NCBI GenBank assembly: GCA_949739095.1
Contig: CATIYX010000219.1
Coordinates: forward strand, 1 to 6,202
Direction: 5' to 3'
DNA from: an uncultured Clostridia bacterium
GTDB taxonomy: Bacteria; Bacillota; Clostridia; RUG12999
DNA: 6,202 nucleotides
A program made the translations under genes and the position numbers. Positions within the stretch are counted from its first letter, which is position 1. Every line of letters starts with the position of its first letter. Below are positions 5,752 through 6,202 of this stretch, piece after piece. The notes under the pieces were generated by a model, which saw nothing but the letters and a program-made list of their open reading frames with translations, did not search any database and was not told where the DNA came from.

Positions 5752-6202
5752 GTTTTGGTCAAGTTTTGTCGGCTGTATTCTGATTCTTTTAGGTGTTACC
5801 TGGCTGGGTAATGTTGCCAGCTGGTGGGATTTCGGACTATTTACGGGCTGGTGGTCGTTTATACTGATTGTTCCGGCGCTCTACTGGATATCGCAGCGCG
5901 GTCCCAATTTCGGCAATGTGTTTTTGCTGATGCTCGGCGTACTTTGTTTGGGCGAATCCTATCATCTGCTGGGGAAACATGTCACCGTCTGGTCTTTAAT
6001 TCTGCCGCTTTTCGTCATTCTCCTCGGTTTGAATACATTGGTGAAGAGTTTCACACGTGGCTGGAAACTGAAAAATTTGAATGCAACCAATCAGGAATAT
6101 CCCTCCTATCATGTGATATTCACTTCTAAAACAGACGTAAACAAAACGCAAGATCTCAAAGGCGCAGAAATGACTGCATTGGGCAGCAAATTGATTGTGG
6201 AT
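5741..6202 (+). CDS. LiaF-like membrane protein, N-terminal 154 residues (cut by window edge)
   Basis: The gene is open to the right edge. ATG at 5741 overlaps the end of the TtcA-like gene by 11 bp and has AAAGGAGG (5724-5731) with 9-nt spacing, so the two are one transcript. Four hydrophobic segments are visible at about 9-26, 33-50, 58-76 and 83-101, rich in Gly and Trp (WLGNVASWWDF, FTGWWSFIL), typical of the LiaI/LiaF-like transmembrane region. After a basic stretch (KSFTRGWKLK, 102-111) comes YHVIFTSKTDVN...LKGAEMTALGSKLIVD, matching the start of the cell-wall-active-antibiotic-response LiaF C-terminal beta-helix domain (form F-S-x-K...GAELTAVFGG-x-x-LDL). In Bacillus, LiaF restrains the LiaRS envelope-stress system; many clostridial homologues lack a known partner. 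Whether a sensor kinase follows cannot be seen here. Confidence 0.82.
   Translation, partial: MKNKFWSSFVGCILILLGVTWLGNVASWWDFGLFTGWWSFILIVPALYWISQRGPNFGNVFLLMLGVLCLGESYHLLGKHVTVWSLILPLFVILLGLNTLVKSFTRGWKLKNLNATNQEYPSYHVIFTSKTDVNKTQDLKGAEMTALGSKLIVD

Overview
The window looks like chromosome of an anaerobic, fermentative Firmicute, most likely a clostridial-type organism. The reasons are a full-length clostridial-style AdhE behind a Rex-like operator pair, strong AGGAGG-type ribosome binding sites, near-consensus sigma-A promoters, AT-rich intergenic DNA around moderate-GC genes, and a secreted stalk-domain (copper amine oxidase N-terminal-like) protein. Species cannot be fixed from the sequence alone.

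Layout. Positions 1-94 (minus) hold the first 31 codons of a probable small-molecule phosphotransferase/kinase. It lies 76 bp downstream of adhE (171-2780, minus), the bifunctional acetaldehyde-CoA/alcohol dehydrogenase. Upstream of adhE is a perfect consensus promoter (TTGACA-17-TATAAT) with two 19-bp sites in perfect inverted orientation, one over the -35/spacer and one just past the predicted start of transcription. They resemble Rex operators, which would tie adhE expression to NADH/NAD+. Positions 2908-3295 are AT-rich and apparently non-coding. Next is a GC-richer patch (3296-3391) that reads as a 31-codon ORF with a ribosome binding site on the plus strand and can also fold as RNA. It ends at a strong hairpin with T-runs on both strands (3396-3438), which also terminates the next gene.

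Positions 3456-4742 (minus) encode a secreted 428-residue protein: signal peptide, stalk-type domain, then three tandem repeats of about 80 residues, each ending in an MTxSxPPQ-like motif. The 250-bp divergent region 4743-4992 contains three identical 11-bp direct repeats and promoters facing both ways. To the right, 4993-5751 (plus) encodes a TtcA-family PP-loop protein (tRNA sulfur-transfer type). It overlaps by 11 bp a LiaF-like four-helix membrane protein (5741 to the window end, incomplete), so the two are probably co-transcribed.

adhE serves redox disposal. The stalk-repeat protein and the LiaF-like protein both point to the cell surface or envelope. The tRNA-thiolation-type protein is a housekeeping gene. 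No mobile element, CRISPR array, tRNA or rRNA was recognised. The most novel-looking items are the compact GC-rich ORF/RNA unit at 3296-3438, the MTxSxPPQ repeat protein, and the triple direct repeat between the divergent genes.
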